From: Neoceratodus forsteri
Taxonomy: Eukaryota > Chordata > Ceratodontiformes > Ceratodontidae
DNA length: 64,000 nt
NCBI GenBank assembly: GCA_016271365.2
Contig: CM057452.1
Coordinates: 1,240,401,001 to 1,240,465,000, forward strand
Direction: 5' to 3'
The position numbers were made by a program, and so were the translations under genes. The notes under the pieces were generated by a model. The model made no database searches, was not told the origin of the DNA, and worked only from the letters and a program-made list of their open reading frames with translations. The first letter of the stretch is position 1; the number at the start of each line of letters is the position of its first letter. Shown here in pieces: positions 1 to 9,115 of the stretch.

Positions 1-585
1 AATGAATGCCTCAGGCGTTAGGGTTTCCGACCATAATACCCCAACCTGTAGAGAATGACAGGCATCAGGGCTGTGACTTGGGATTGTCACCTGCAATGCT
101 CATACCATTCCACACCCTGCAGCCACTGAGAGGCATTGAGATGTGCCTTGGACTCTTCGGCCCAAAAGTTCACCCCATTCTCCTGTACCGCACCCATCTC
201 ACAATATTTCCTGATGGAATGGGGTGTGCACAAGGGCCAAAGACCCCAAGGCACACCGTGACACTTGTCAGTGTCTGCACAGCAGGGTGTGGTGAAATGG
301 CGTGGCCGTTATGCCTGATGACCCAAAGGTACACCCCAATGCCTGTCACTATCGGCAGGGTGGTGATGGGTTGGCTTCAGTTCAATACTTCTCTGCCATT
401 CCTATTATGCAGCTCTGTAACTCCTACACTACCAATGCCAATGCCAGCAAGCAAACATTCGGCATTGAAAAATGCTTTTTAGAACTGACTGTACTGTTTA
501 TTTTTTATGATTAATTAAAGATTTGCAAGTGACAATCAGCGTTCTGCCTTATCTGTTTCTGTGGGGGTGAGTGCCTGGCTTTTTC
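1..585. other. Unassigned left edge with weak internal repeats
   Basis: No gene or known element is recognised. Four loosely similar stretches near 38, 159, 236 and 319 share a pattern of CCAAA, then ACCCC, then a CTGT/TGTC-type ending, which suggests decayed short tandem units. A frame open from 6 to 482 encodes no recognisable domain, and its composition looks like non-coding sequence. The PLE remnant begins at the right edge. Confidence 0.3.
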
Positions 586-822
586 CACTAGTATCATCAT
601 TAAACAAGCAAACAAGGGTAGTAGTGTGGTTGTCCTAAACACAGCTGATTATGAGAAGGAAGTATATAGGCAGTTATCTGGCAAATCATTTTGCCTGAAA
701 CTTGACCATGACACTACTGATGATTTAAAAAAAAATTATTGATGTTGAGTTTGATGTAACTATTGAATTAGGTGCGATAACAGAAAATGAAAAACAGCTT
801 TTAAAGGTTCCATTCCAAGTGA

Positions 823-826
<4 letters not shown>

Positions 827-859
<33 letters not shown>
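827..859. repeat. (TA)n microsatellite
   Basis: An uninterrupted TA dinucleotide run inside the PLE-1 RT frame, just before the LPKGHK block. It probably expanded after the element died. Confidence 0.95.
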
Positions 860-862
<3 letters not shown>

Positions 863-1310
863 CCTATATAGTTTGCCAAAAGGGCATAAATAACTTGAGA
901 CCCCCCAGCCACCCAGTCATTAACAGAGATGAGCCAGGTTCCCAGATTCCATTCAAAATGGTCGATGCACACATTAAATCATTTGCATCTGAACTAAGAC
1001 TGTATCTTAAAGATGCAGGGGATGTTTTACAAATGTTGGATATGATTCATGTAGCAAATGACTATATATTGGCTACCATAGCCATGGTAACCCTTAATTC
1101 AAACATCCCTCATGAGAGTTAGCTGCCAGCCATGAGACATTATTTAGATCAGAGGGATATGCATGCAAAACCATTTACCAATTTCCTTATCAGAATGTTA
1201 GAACTGGTATTGAAATGTAACTGTTTTGCATTTAAAGCTACAGACTATCTATATGTACTGGGTACAGTCATTGGACACCATTTGTCCCCAGTCTGGCGAA
1301 TCTGTACTTG

Positions 1311-1425
1311 ACTGTCTTTGCTTTTTTCTCTTTTAGATAATTCCTGAAGAAGACCTCAGGCTGAAATGTTGATTTGAACTCTATTTTCTATTTTCAACAT
1401 ATGCTTAATATTACCATTTTGATTT
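1311..1425 (+). mobile_element. 115-bp hammerhead-bearing insertion in PLE-1
   Basis: The 13-bp sequence GAATCTGTACTTG occurs at 1298-1310 and again at 1426-1438. Only one copy is needed by the PLE reading frame, so 1311-1425 is an insertion with a target-site duplication. The insert has a pyrimidine-rich start, a hammerhead-ribozyme-like core at 1344-1370 and an AT-rich tail. PLEs are known to carry hammerhead motifs near their termini. The likeliest reading is a very short 5'-truncated PLE tail, or a small non-autonomous ribozyme retroelement. The pyrimidine tract followed by AG also resembles an intron 3' end, but the direct duplication argues for insertion. Confidence 0.7.
1344..1370 (+). 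ncRNA. Hammerhead-ribozyme-like core (decayed)
   Basis: CTGAAGA at 1344-1350 stands for the conserved CUGAnGA box. Positions 1351-1362 can form a short stem II (AG and CC pairing with GG and CT around TCA), and GAAA follows at 1363-1366. The order box, stem II, GAAA is that of PLE-associated hammerheads. The flanking stem I is weak, so activity is doubtful. Confidence 0.45.
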
Positions 1426-2475
1426 GAATCTGTACTTGGGAAAGTGGGAGTACAACATTTTCTATAACCAAGAAAATAATTTTTTTTATAACCAGAAGTA
1501 ACTTTGGAAACACTTTATAGACATCATACTAAAACAGAAAGGCAAACACTGTGATCTGAAGAGCTTTGTAGATTTTAACATACCATCAATCAGCATCTGA
1601 AATTTAGTGTGAGAAGCAGTGTTAATGAAATTGAATTTTCCATCTGAAAAATTAGTATGTATGGTGCAGGTGGTTTTAATAGTTCACCATTTCAAAAAAC
1701 ACAGATCACAATACAGCATCATTAAGTAGTAGTCACCCAAAGCATGTACTTTCCAACATTCTGAAAGGACAGTTTTTATGTGCGCAACATAACTGTAGCA
1801 CTAAGTCTGGTTTTAGATGAAAATGTCAGGATTTGAATAATGCTTTAGGCAGTGTGGGTACTGTAATGAATCTATAGTAAATGCAGATAAATTTGATAGT
1901 GAACAATTGAGAAATGATCTGTTATATAATCAGAATATGAACATAATGGTCAATAATGCTCAGAATCAGAACAGACCTGAGAAATGTCAAAATTACTCAC
2001 TATGGTATTTTACCTGCTTCTATCCTTGACCATTCCCCAATGTTCTGTATTTGGTCTGCTAAAATTCAATCTCCCCCTTCAAGGCTAATATGTTCCAATG
2101 ACTACTCTAAACTTGACAGCATGGTATTCAAGTTGGACCTTGTACAATTGTACTGGTCATACCTCTGGTCCACTGATAATGATAATGATGCCATTGCATT
2201 TTTTTAATGGGACCCTTCAAGAACTACGTGATAAGTACGTACCAGTCACAGTTAGGAGAATTAGGGGCTTTGTCAACAAATGGCTTGATCAGACAGTGCT
2301 CAGGATGATGAAAGCCAGAGACAAACAATGGGGGAGAGTCAAGCCCTAAGGAAATAATGAAGACTAGCAAATATATTGGCAACTCCACACCCAAAGTAAA
2401 AAATACATAAAACAAAGTAAAAGTAACTATTATAAAAATCTCCTCTCTTCCACTGTGGGGTCCCCTCAATGATAC

Positions 2476-4025
2476 TTGAAACAAGTAAAGAGAATCTTAG
2501 GCAAAAATAACTCCCCCATACCCCTTGATTTGAATGTCAATGGCGTAAATTGTAACAATGCCTCCACCAATGCAAATGCATTTAATGCACGTCTCTGTGA
2601 TCTATGTACACAGAATCTACCTCTAGTGAAAGCCCCCTGCCAACTATCTGATAATCACGCTATGCACCCTCCTTTCTACCTTAAAGTAATTAAAGTATCT
2701 GAAGTACAAAAACTGCTTAAAGACATCCCCATTTCCAAAATGGCTGGCTCTGATTGGTTTGAGCCAAAAACTGCTCCAGCTTGCTGCATTAGAAATTGCT
2801 CTCTCTGTCACCAGACTGTTCAACCTCTCCCTCATGAATGAAGTATTCCCTCCTGCTTGGAAATTATTTCATATTGTTCCAGTCTTTAAGAAAGGAGATC
2901 CTAAAGCCCTCAATGACTACAGGCCTTTCTCCATCTTTCCTGTGCTTAACAAAATATTGAAAACAATGGTAGCTACCCAATTAACTGATCACTTGACCAA
3001 ATACAACTTATTTTCATCCTACCAGCATGGATTTAGTACTGGTCACAGTACCTCTACTGCACTGATAACACTCACCAACCACATTGCCTCTGTCATGGAT
3101 AAAGGGAAATATACAGACACGGTGTTCATAGACCTAACCAAGGCTTTCAACCTTGTGGAGCACCCTATGCTCACCCACATGCTAAAAGACCTTGGTCTTG
3201 TGCCCTCTTCCCATAGCTGGTTTGCAAATTATCTCCATCAAAGAAAACAGCTAGTAAAACTAGGAAATACCATTTCTGAGCCAATGTCCTCTGGAATTAG
3301 AGTCCCTCAAGGCTCTATACTGGAATCTCTCCTGTTCTCTATCCATATCAATAGTCTACACGAGTGTCTGAAATACTGTACACCTATACTGTTCATGGAT
3401 GACCTTGTGCTTATTGTCAGCTTCGAAAATATAAGTGACATAAATATGATGTTGTCTCATGATCTGCAAGAGATACAAACCTGGCTGCAACAGAATAGGC
3501 TGATTATAAATGTGGCTACGTCGCAAGCCATGCTGTTCAGCTCTCCCCCTTAAAGAAGGAATTGCCAAGGCCCTCTTCAGATTGCCTGTCTAGATGGCAC
3601 TTTGTTGGAGGTGGTGCAGTCCTTCAACTATCTTGAGCTTACCTTGGATCCCATACTTGATTTTAACCTGCAAATATCGAAAACAAAGCTGTTAACTCCA
3701 GACTGGGCCTGTCCTACAGAATTAGGCACATCTTACTCACTATGGCTGCCTGTCAGTAGTACAGGGTATACTGCTTACCGAGCTCATGTATAATGTTGCA
3801 GTGTATGCACCGTCAGCATTTAAGCTTATACTGAGGAGGTGGGATGTCACCTACAATAGAATATGTTGCTTTGTGTTACCCAACAGCAGACTTGCCCACC
3901 ACTGTACATTATATGAGAAATTAAAATGGCTGCCCCCCAAAGCCTTGAGAGACCATGCACTAGGAAGCATTGTCTACAATGTATTAAGAAAACAGCAACC
4001 ACAACAGCTTGCACAGTGGCTTTAG
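2476..4025 (+). pseudogene. L2-clade reverse transcriptase (broken)
   Basis: This is the RT core of the L2 copy. The longest intact stretch is 2759-3553 and contains, in order, VPVFKKGDPKALNDYRPFSI, YQHGFSTGHSTSTAL, VFIDLTKAFNLVEH (first catalytic Asp in the FxDLxKAFD motif), IRVPQGSILESLLFSIHINS and the motif C position FMDDL (normally YADD or FADD). The two motif C aspartates survive but the surrounding residues have drifted. The segment before 2759 is read in another frame, and so are the pieces after 3553. The C-terminal part at 3786-4025 has WDVTYNRICCFVL and HHCTLYEKLKWLP, typical of L2 ORF2 ends. It was an RNA-templated DNA polymerase for target-primed insertion and is now non-functional. 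Confidence 0.88.
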
Positions 4026-4520
4026 CCACATCACAGTCCGTATTCACTAAGATCCTTCGACTGTGGCCTGCTTGTAGTACCTAAGTTGAGAACTAACCTT
4101 GGGTCAGCAGCATTCCCATACTTTTCTACCAAATTATGAAGCAACATCCCAGCAAGAGTTGGGCTTATGCCACTGCAGGGAATTTCAAAAAATCTGTTTG
4201 CAAGCACCTCCTAGGTACATCTACATGCAAATGTTCCTCTAAGAGGTGAACTGATTATTGGGGCCCTAACTCATCCTTAACCCTGCTTGCCACTAATGTA
4301 CTCACATCTTGCTGCTTTGCCCACTGATGATGATACTGTTTCAAGCTGTGTGTATTGAGATTGATGTATTGTTGCCAAGTGACTCTCTCCCTATTGTATT
4401 TGGCGCTTCACCTATTGTTTGTGATACACACTGTACACCACTCGTGCTGGCCTCGTCTATAATTGTTTGCATCCTGTCTGTTGTTTATCTTTACCTGTGA
4501 ATATGTTGCTGTATACTGTA

Positions 4521-4580
4521 AACTGACTGGTGTTGCATTACCCTCATTGTAACTGTCTGGTGTTGCATCATTCTTGTTGT
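4521..4580 (+). repeat. 30-bp tandem duplication in the L2 3' UTR
   Basis: Two adjacent 30-bp units at 4521-4550 and 4551-4580 both begin AACTG and share CTGGTGTTGCAT. A partial third unit starts AACTCTCCTGG at 4581. They lie in the untranslated tail of the L2 copy, before its AAATA-rich end. Confidence 0.75.
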
Positions 4581-4809
4581 AACTCTCCTGGGTTGTACCT
4601 GAAAACAGGTAGTTTCTACCTAGTGTATGTACCTGGTTAAAAGATAAATAAATAAGTAAATAAATAAATAAATACAACCTGAATATCTGCATCTAGTACA
4701 AGAAGTTCAGGATAGTAACCCTACAAGGCCTGCTGCCTCTTCTGCACAAGGGAGACTGGATATGCTCCTAGACATGCAGGATGCATAACAGCTCATAAAG
4801 ATTTATGAC

Positions 4810-5981
4810 CCCTACAGGAAGTACCTCAAGTTCTAGTTCCATGGGGATCACTTCCAGTTCAGGGCATTGTCCTTTGGATTATCTTCTGAACCACAGATCT
4901 TTACCAAATGCTTAGCGGTGGTGGCAGCAGCCATCAGGAGGGAGGGATTATATCTCTTATCCTATATGGAGAAACTGTCTTACACACTAGTGTGCACCAG
5001 ACAACTCTTTCATACAGTAGGGATCATGATCATTCTGTCCAAGTCAGTCTTGACTCCTTGCCAGCACCTCCAGCGCATTGGAGCTATACTGGCCATTATT
5101 CAGGGCATGTCCGTCATGCCCCAGAACAGGGCAGAATGCCTGATTACTAAGGCCAAGCTGCTTTGTAGCAACTGGTATGTCACAGTCAGGACATTCCTGC
5201 AGTTACTAGGCCTGATGGTGGCAGCCATTGTCACAGTTCCCCTGGCCAGGCTGCACATGTGGGTTCCCCAATGGGCATTGAAAGTTCAATGGGATCAGTG
5301 CATTGATGATCTAGATCAGAGGGTTCTAGTCACTTCCCCAGTAAAGAATGTCCTTCAGTGGTGGATGGACCCCAGCAATTTGCTCAAAGGGATTATCTTC
5401 ATGATCCCTTCTGCTCATCAGATCATCACCATGGATGCTTCTGGGATGGGCTGGAAGGCTCATCTGGGGCCTCACTAGGCCCAAGGTGCCTGCTTCCCTC
5501 CACATAAAACATCCTTGAGGTGAGAGATGTCTTCTATGTCCTGCAGGCCTTCTGATCTTACCTGTCCCCAGGGCCTCTCCTGCTGCAGATGGACAATATC
5601 AGTGTAGTCCACTACATAAACAAGCAAGGGAGGACTCATTCATACCCCCTGTGCAGAGAAGCAATGAGGATTTGGTATTGGGTTCTAGAACATGGTCTAG
5701 AACTGTTAGCAGTACATGTTCAAGGAGTTCAAAATGTCCTGGCAGACAGGTTAAGCAGGTTACAGTCCAGAATGTATGAGTGGGAGCTGCTGACCTCAGT
5801 GGCAGAAGATCTGTTCAATAGGTGGGGTCATCCAGAGTTGGACCTTTTTACATTCCCACTCAATGCAAAACTTCAGCGATTCTGCTCACTCACTCCAGGA
5901 CCTGAGGTTTTCTGGCAAGTCATGTCCATCTCCTGGAAAGGGAGGGTGCTCTATGCCTCTTCTCCCTTTCTGCTGATTTAG
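4810..5981 (+). pseudogene. DIRS reverse transcriptase and RNase H (broken)
   Basis: The RT part reads FHGDHFQFRALSFGLSSEPQ, then IFTKCLAVVAAAIRREGLYL, which is very close to vertebrate DIRS polymerases (FQFRALPFGLSSAPRVFTK). The next motif should be YIDD, but here it is SYMEKLSY, so both catalytic aspartates are lost. RNase H begins near 5425 with ITMDASGMGWKAHLGP (family TDAS..GWGAHLGP). It continues after a frame break at 5589 with MDNISVVHYINKQGRTHSYP and VLADRLSR. The segment 5785-5981 reads WGHPELDLFTFPLNAKLQRF, the conserved DIRS stretch downstream of RNase H. The polymerase once copied the element RNA into circular DNA; this copy cannot. Confidence 0.88.
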
Positions 5982-6239
5982 AGGGTGCTGCTCAAGCTTC
6001 AGATGGAAGGAGCCACTCTGATCCTTGTTGCTCCCTTTTGGCCTCATCAGATCTGGTTACCCTTACTGCAGGAATTGATGGTAGAACCTCCAGTTCCTCT
6101 GCCCCTGTGCAAATGCTTGCCCTCCGAGGATCAGGGCACACTGGCCCATCTGGACCTCAAGTCATTATGCCTCCATGCCTGGCTCCTGAAGACATACTGT
6201 AGCCATGGCTAGAGTTTGGGGTATCCCAGAAGGTGGCTG

Positions 6240-7175
6240 ATGTCCTGGTGGCTGCTAGGAAGCCTTCTACCAGGACAACTTATTCCATGAAGTGAAAGCA
6301 CTTTGCTCTGTGGGCTACTTCCCATTGGCTGGATCTTTTCACTTGTCCAGTGAATCAGATTCTGGAGTTCTTGATGTCTTTCTCAGATTCTGGCCTGCAA
6401 TACTTCATCCTTAAACTGTACCTGACTGCTAATTTCAGCCCGCCATGTGCCCCTTGACAGCCATACGGTGACACAATTGGAGGTGCCCTGTGCACTTTTG
6501 AGAGGCATCTTTCACCTGAAGTCTCCCATCCACAATACCGTCCCTCCTTGTTACTTAAATTTCATATTAGAGAAACTTACTTTGGCTCCATTTGAGCCTG
6601 CCGTGACATGTGAGCTGCACTTTATGTTATGGAAAGCATTATTTTTAGTTGCTATGACTTCTGCTTGAAGGATTTTCAAGCTTCAGTCTCTAATGTGTGT
6701 GTCTCTTTAGTTGATTTTCCTCAAAGACAGGTTGTCTTTGTGTGCCAACCCTATGTCTTTGCCAAGGTGGTGTCTGAGTATACCCTGAATCAAACCATCC
6801 ACCTGCCTATTCATTTCCCAGAGCATGCCAATCCAGGGGAAGTATTGCTCCATACCTTAGATGTACACAGATTACTCAGATATTATGTTAATTGCATGAG
6901 GCACTGCAGGAAGTCCTCACAGCTGTTTGTTTCTTTCACTCCAAGGAAAGAGGGTGTACCAGTTTCAAAACAGAGCCTGTCCAAATGGTTGCCAAATTAT
7001 TATATTCTGTTATAAGAGTTATGGTAAGGAACTTCTTGGTGTTTTGTGCAGCCACTCCACAAGAGGAATGGCCACTTCTGTTGCCTATTTCAGAAATGTG
7101 TCAGCTGCTGACATCTGCACATCTGCCACTGGGAGTCCTGTCATACTTTCATTAAACACTATAGTCTGAACAATG
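6240..7175 (+). pseudogene. DIRS tyrosine recombinase (broken)
   Basis: Remnant of the lambda-integrase-like recombinase that inserts DIRS circles without target duplications. In frame pieces are LTLAPFEPA and the region around 6650 that should hold the first catalytic Arg (SAKR) but reads TSA then a stop. Next come HTLDVHRLLRYYVNCMRHCR and SSQLFVSFTPRKEGVPVSKQ, typical of the catalytic domain. The second-Arg box survives in another frame as HSTRGMATS near 7052-7080, followed by the ADIC motif. The final Tyr region reads IKHYSLNN near 7150. At least two frame changes and the lost first Arg make it inactive. The order and motifs leave little doubt about the family. Confidence 0.82.
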
Positions 7176-7300
7176 CCTCTAGGAGAAGGGCAGGCTTTGG
7201 CCTGGCTGTGCTTCAAGGCCTCCTGTCTTAGGCCTATAGCCTCCAGACACCCAGACTGGTTCTTTGTCAGTACTGTTTGGGACTCATACCATAGGAGTGG

Positions 7301-7392
7301 CCTGATGCAAGAGATATCTTCAATGAAGGCAGTACTCTTATGTAAATATTTACCATAATAGTAGATCTTTGAGAGAATCTCTTGCATCAGGC
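7301..7392. repeat. Inverted repeat near the DIRS right end
   Basis: CCTGATGCAAGAGAT at 7301-7315 is exactly inverted at 7378-7392, with about 62 bp between the arms. A smaller palindrome, GTAAATATTTAC, lies inside. DIRS elements have inverted termini and an internal complementary region, so this may be a remnant of that structure. Confidence 0.7.
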
Positions 7393-7570
7393 TGTGCTGT
7401 CCCACCCTCCATCCCTCGGCCTTCGAGCTTCTCTCTCATTCTGTCTCTTTTTCTCCAGTATGGTTTACCATCTGTTTTACCTTGCTCAGTGGCGGGAACC
7501 TCTGGCTCCCCCTCAGTTCCCCAAGATGAGGTCATCTGTATATGATCTCTGGTGGGGGAACTGATGAGGG

Positions 7571-8327
7571 CACAGGGCTACCCATGATTATATGGGAGAG
7601 ACGTTAATAAGCTGACATCATCGTGAATATGTGGGACATTACTGAGCATATGTCTACACAGTTTGCTTGTATAAGTCACTGCACTAATGAAACTATAGAA
7701 GCTGAAATCCAAACACATTGCTTTACCTCTGAAATACTGGGTGTATTTTATTCTTACTACAAAATTGTCCAGGAAAATATCCTGGTAGACCACGGGAAAT
7801 GTAAATATATACTACTGTAAGTCCTTAATTCTGCTGTCTCTTTAGATGTGTCCTCTGACCATTTTCTGTGAACCCCACATGTACTGGGGGGAGGAAGGGT
7901 GCAACACAAAACTCACACACGTAGACAATTCTTCTGTATTTCAATACTTTAAATTATGATGTGCTGAAAAACAAGAGCCTGAACAGGTAATTAATTTAAA
8001 ATATGTATAAGAAAATATGATTCCATTATTTAATGGAATATATAGAAAAATTATGATTGCATGATAGGAGTTGAACATTGTGACTGCTCAATGGGATTAA
8101 GTAATAATAATGACTGAATTAGTTTTACTTGCATTTTTTCTATTTTTGATCTTAGAAATTAAATGTACTATGGCCAATTTAAAGTGGAAAATATTGATTC
8201 ATAGTAATGTAAAGATGTAAGTAACCTAGTATTGCCCAATAAATCAACATATTGTTTGTATTATAAGATTTGTGATGTAGACAGGATATTTATATATATT
8301 TATGTTTTTTAAGGTTTCCAAAAGGCA
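7571..8327. other. Unassigned AT-rich sequence
   Basis: I see no coding similarity or clear repeat between the DIRS end and the hammerhead-like motif at 8328. It is AT-rich, with many short poly-A and poly-T runs. Confidence 0.4.
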
Positions 8328-8368
8328 CCTCCTGAGGAAGCCAATATTTTATTGGTGAAACGTAGAGG
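8328..8368 (+). ncRNA. Hammerhead ribozyme-like motif of a PLE end
   Basis: The best-formed hammerhead in the window. CCTC at 8328-8331 can pair with GAGG at 8365-8368 (stem I). CTGAGGA at 8332-8338 is the CUGAnGA box. CCAAT at 8341-8345 pairs perfectly with ATTGG at 8351-8355 around a five-base loop (stem II). GAAA is at 8357-8360 and CGTA forms a minimal stem III. Short stem III hammerheads are typical of Penelope-like element terminal repeats. The following AATAAAAG near 8387 resembles a PLE 3' tail. The box has G at a position usually U, so cleavage activity is uncertain. Confidence 0.6.
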
Positions 8369-8519
8369 ATCTGGGTCAATATTTAAAATAAAAGAATCAG
8401 ACGATTGAAATACGGAGGAATTGTATTTTATTCTTAACCTGCCATCTTGCGAAGGGAACTTTTATTTTCAACAGGGTGTCTTGTAAGTGGAAGTGGGAAG
8501 AATGGTGAACATGTTAAAT

Positions 8520-8860
8520 AAAGGTATACAGCATTTGGTCACAAGATAAAATGCAGCACATTCACTGAAACACTGCCAGCCCTGCTCCATATAGTGACGT
8601 CAGCAGGAGCGAGCAGCCAGGCAGCTGAACAGCCAAACAAGAACACCAGAGCTGAAGAGAGGGGTCACAAAACTCATGTAAATTTGGAAAAATTGGAGCA
8701 CCTTTGCAAAAATAACAAATGCACACAACCCTTGAGGTGCAGCATGTTAGAAACTGATTGCAAGAACTGAGAGTTTTGACCACTGGGAAAGGTGCTCTTT
8801 AAAGTTGCTTGCCAATGTTTCAAAGGAAACATTCCTCTTCCTCAGGGCAACAGTTACTCG
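8520..8860 (-). mobile_element. PLE 3' end fragment with hammerhead motif
   Basis: On the minus strand the segment opens with a hammerhead-like core: CTGAGGA at 8845-8839, a stem II of AGGAA and TTCCT around TGT, and GAAA at 8821-8818. It continues into non-coding sequence with TTGCAAAGGTGCTCC near 8690-8710, similar to PLE tails elsewhere in the window (22925-22985). No ORF is attached, so it is a 5'-truncated end or a terminal-repeat remnant. It forms the left arm of a larger fold-back with 9056-9115. Confidence 0.5.
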
Positions 8861-8879
8861 CCAAATGGTTTTCTGAGAT

Positions 8880-8943
8880 GACAAGCTGATGCCTTGTCTT
8901 CTAACTGGTCTCTGTCAGTTGGAAGACAGGGCACCAGCTTGTC
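8880..8943. repeat. 28-bp near-perfect hairpin
   Basis: The arms 8880-8907 and 8916-8943 are inverted copies with three differences around an eight-base loop. As RNA, two differences become G-U pairs, leaving one mismatch in 28 pairs. The hairpin lies between the two opposed hammerhead-like motifs and looks like the inner part of the same fold-back. A microRNA-like precursor is conceivable, but nothing else supports it. Confidence 0.8.
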
Positions 8944-9055
8944 CTTTCTGCTGAGGCTGGGAAAGAGCACATGAGGAGACAAGATCTCTCCAGGTATGCC
9001 AATAAGGCTGGGAACATTTAAAAATAAAGAATCAGGATGTGTTTATGAAAAACTG

Positions 9056-9115
9056 TTCACCTTGCTTAGAAAGGAAGAGGGATTTTCCTTTGAAACATTG
9101 GTTGGCAACTTTAAC
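9056..9115 (+). ncRNA. Decayed hammerhead-like arm, inverted relative to 8797-8860
   Basis: The plus strand here (GGAAGAGG, TTTTCCTTTGAAACATTGG, GGCAACTTTAA) matches the reverse complement of 8797-8845. The GAAAC box and stem II remain, but the CTGAnGA box has decayed to TTAGAAA. Together the two arms and the hairpin at 8880-8943 form an imperfect inverted repeat of about 320 bp. Confidence 0.6.

Larger units (their letters stand above)
586..1950 (+). pseudogene. Penelope-like element reverse transcriptase remnant (PLE-1)
   Basis: This is a decayed Penelope-like retroelement RT in + orientation. Translating 586-720 gives the family's early block (ANKGSSVVVLNTADYEKEVY, where families show ADKGGAVVVM). 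Positions 860-1122 give LPKGHKNLRPPSHPVI followed by DAGDVLQMLDMIHV and SNIPHES, the canonical PLE order ending in the TNIPHEE-type motif. Near 1258-1290 comes GTVIGHHLSP (family GTAMGAxxAP). After an insertion at 1311-1425 the frame resumes with LYLGKWE, then HFIDII in place of the catalytic YIDD motif, then HPKHVLSNILKGQFL near 1735-1775 (family HPxHLKxSIPKGQFLR). The GIY-YIG endonuclease half is absent because L2 sequence starts near 1951. Several stops, a TA microsatellite and the altered motif C make it inactive. The family assignment is secure; the exact ends are not. Confidence 0.85.
1951..4673 (+). mobile_element. L2-clade LINE copy 1 (5' truncated, 3' complete)
   Basis: A non-LTR retrotransposon of the L2 type lies between the PLE remnant and a DIRS element. 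The left part encodes the end of the endonuclease (LPASILDHSP, with the SDH-type motif changed to LDH), then the linker region, the reverse transcriptase and a C-terminal domain. The 3' untranslated part runs from about 4030 and ends at 4640-4673 in a run of AAATA/TAAA repeats, the usual L2-type tail. It directly abuts DIRS sequence at 4674, so both neighbours appear truncated at its borders; a deletion at insertion is one explanation. Frames are broken in several places. The exact 5' boundary, near 1950-1960, is inferred from where PLE similarity stops. Confidence 0.85.
4674..7570 (+). mobile_element. DIRS-type retrotransposon (5' truncated)
   Basis: The element keeps the order typical of DIRS elements: reverse transcriptase, RNase H, a methyltransferase-like region or linker, then a tyrosine recombinase in place of an integrase. 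The gag-like region and left terminal repeat are missing; the L2 tail touches its first recognisable codons. The right part, about 7170-7570, is non-coding and holds a 15-bp inverted pair at 7301-7315 and 7378-7392. DIRS elements are usual in amphibian, fish and some reptile genomes but absent from mammals and birds, which informs the organism call. Multiple stops and frame changes make it inactive. Confidence 0.88.

Noticed and set aside
6..482. 158-codon open frame at the left edge
   Set aside because: No domain, no codon pattern and weak internal repeats; likely chance in a GC-richer stretch.
8880..8943. A microRNA gene
   Set aside because: The hairpin is strong, but it is part of a larger fold-back repeat and no other microRNA evidence is visible.
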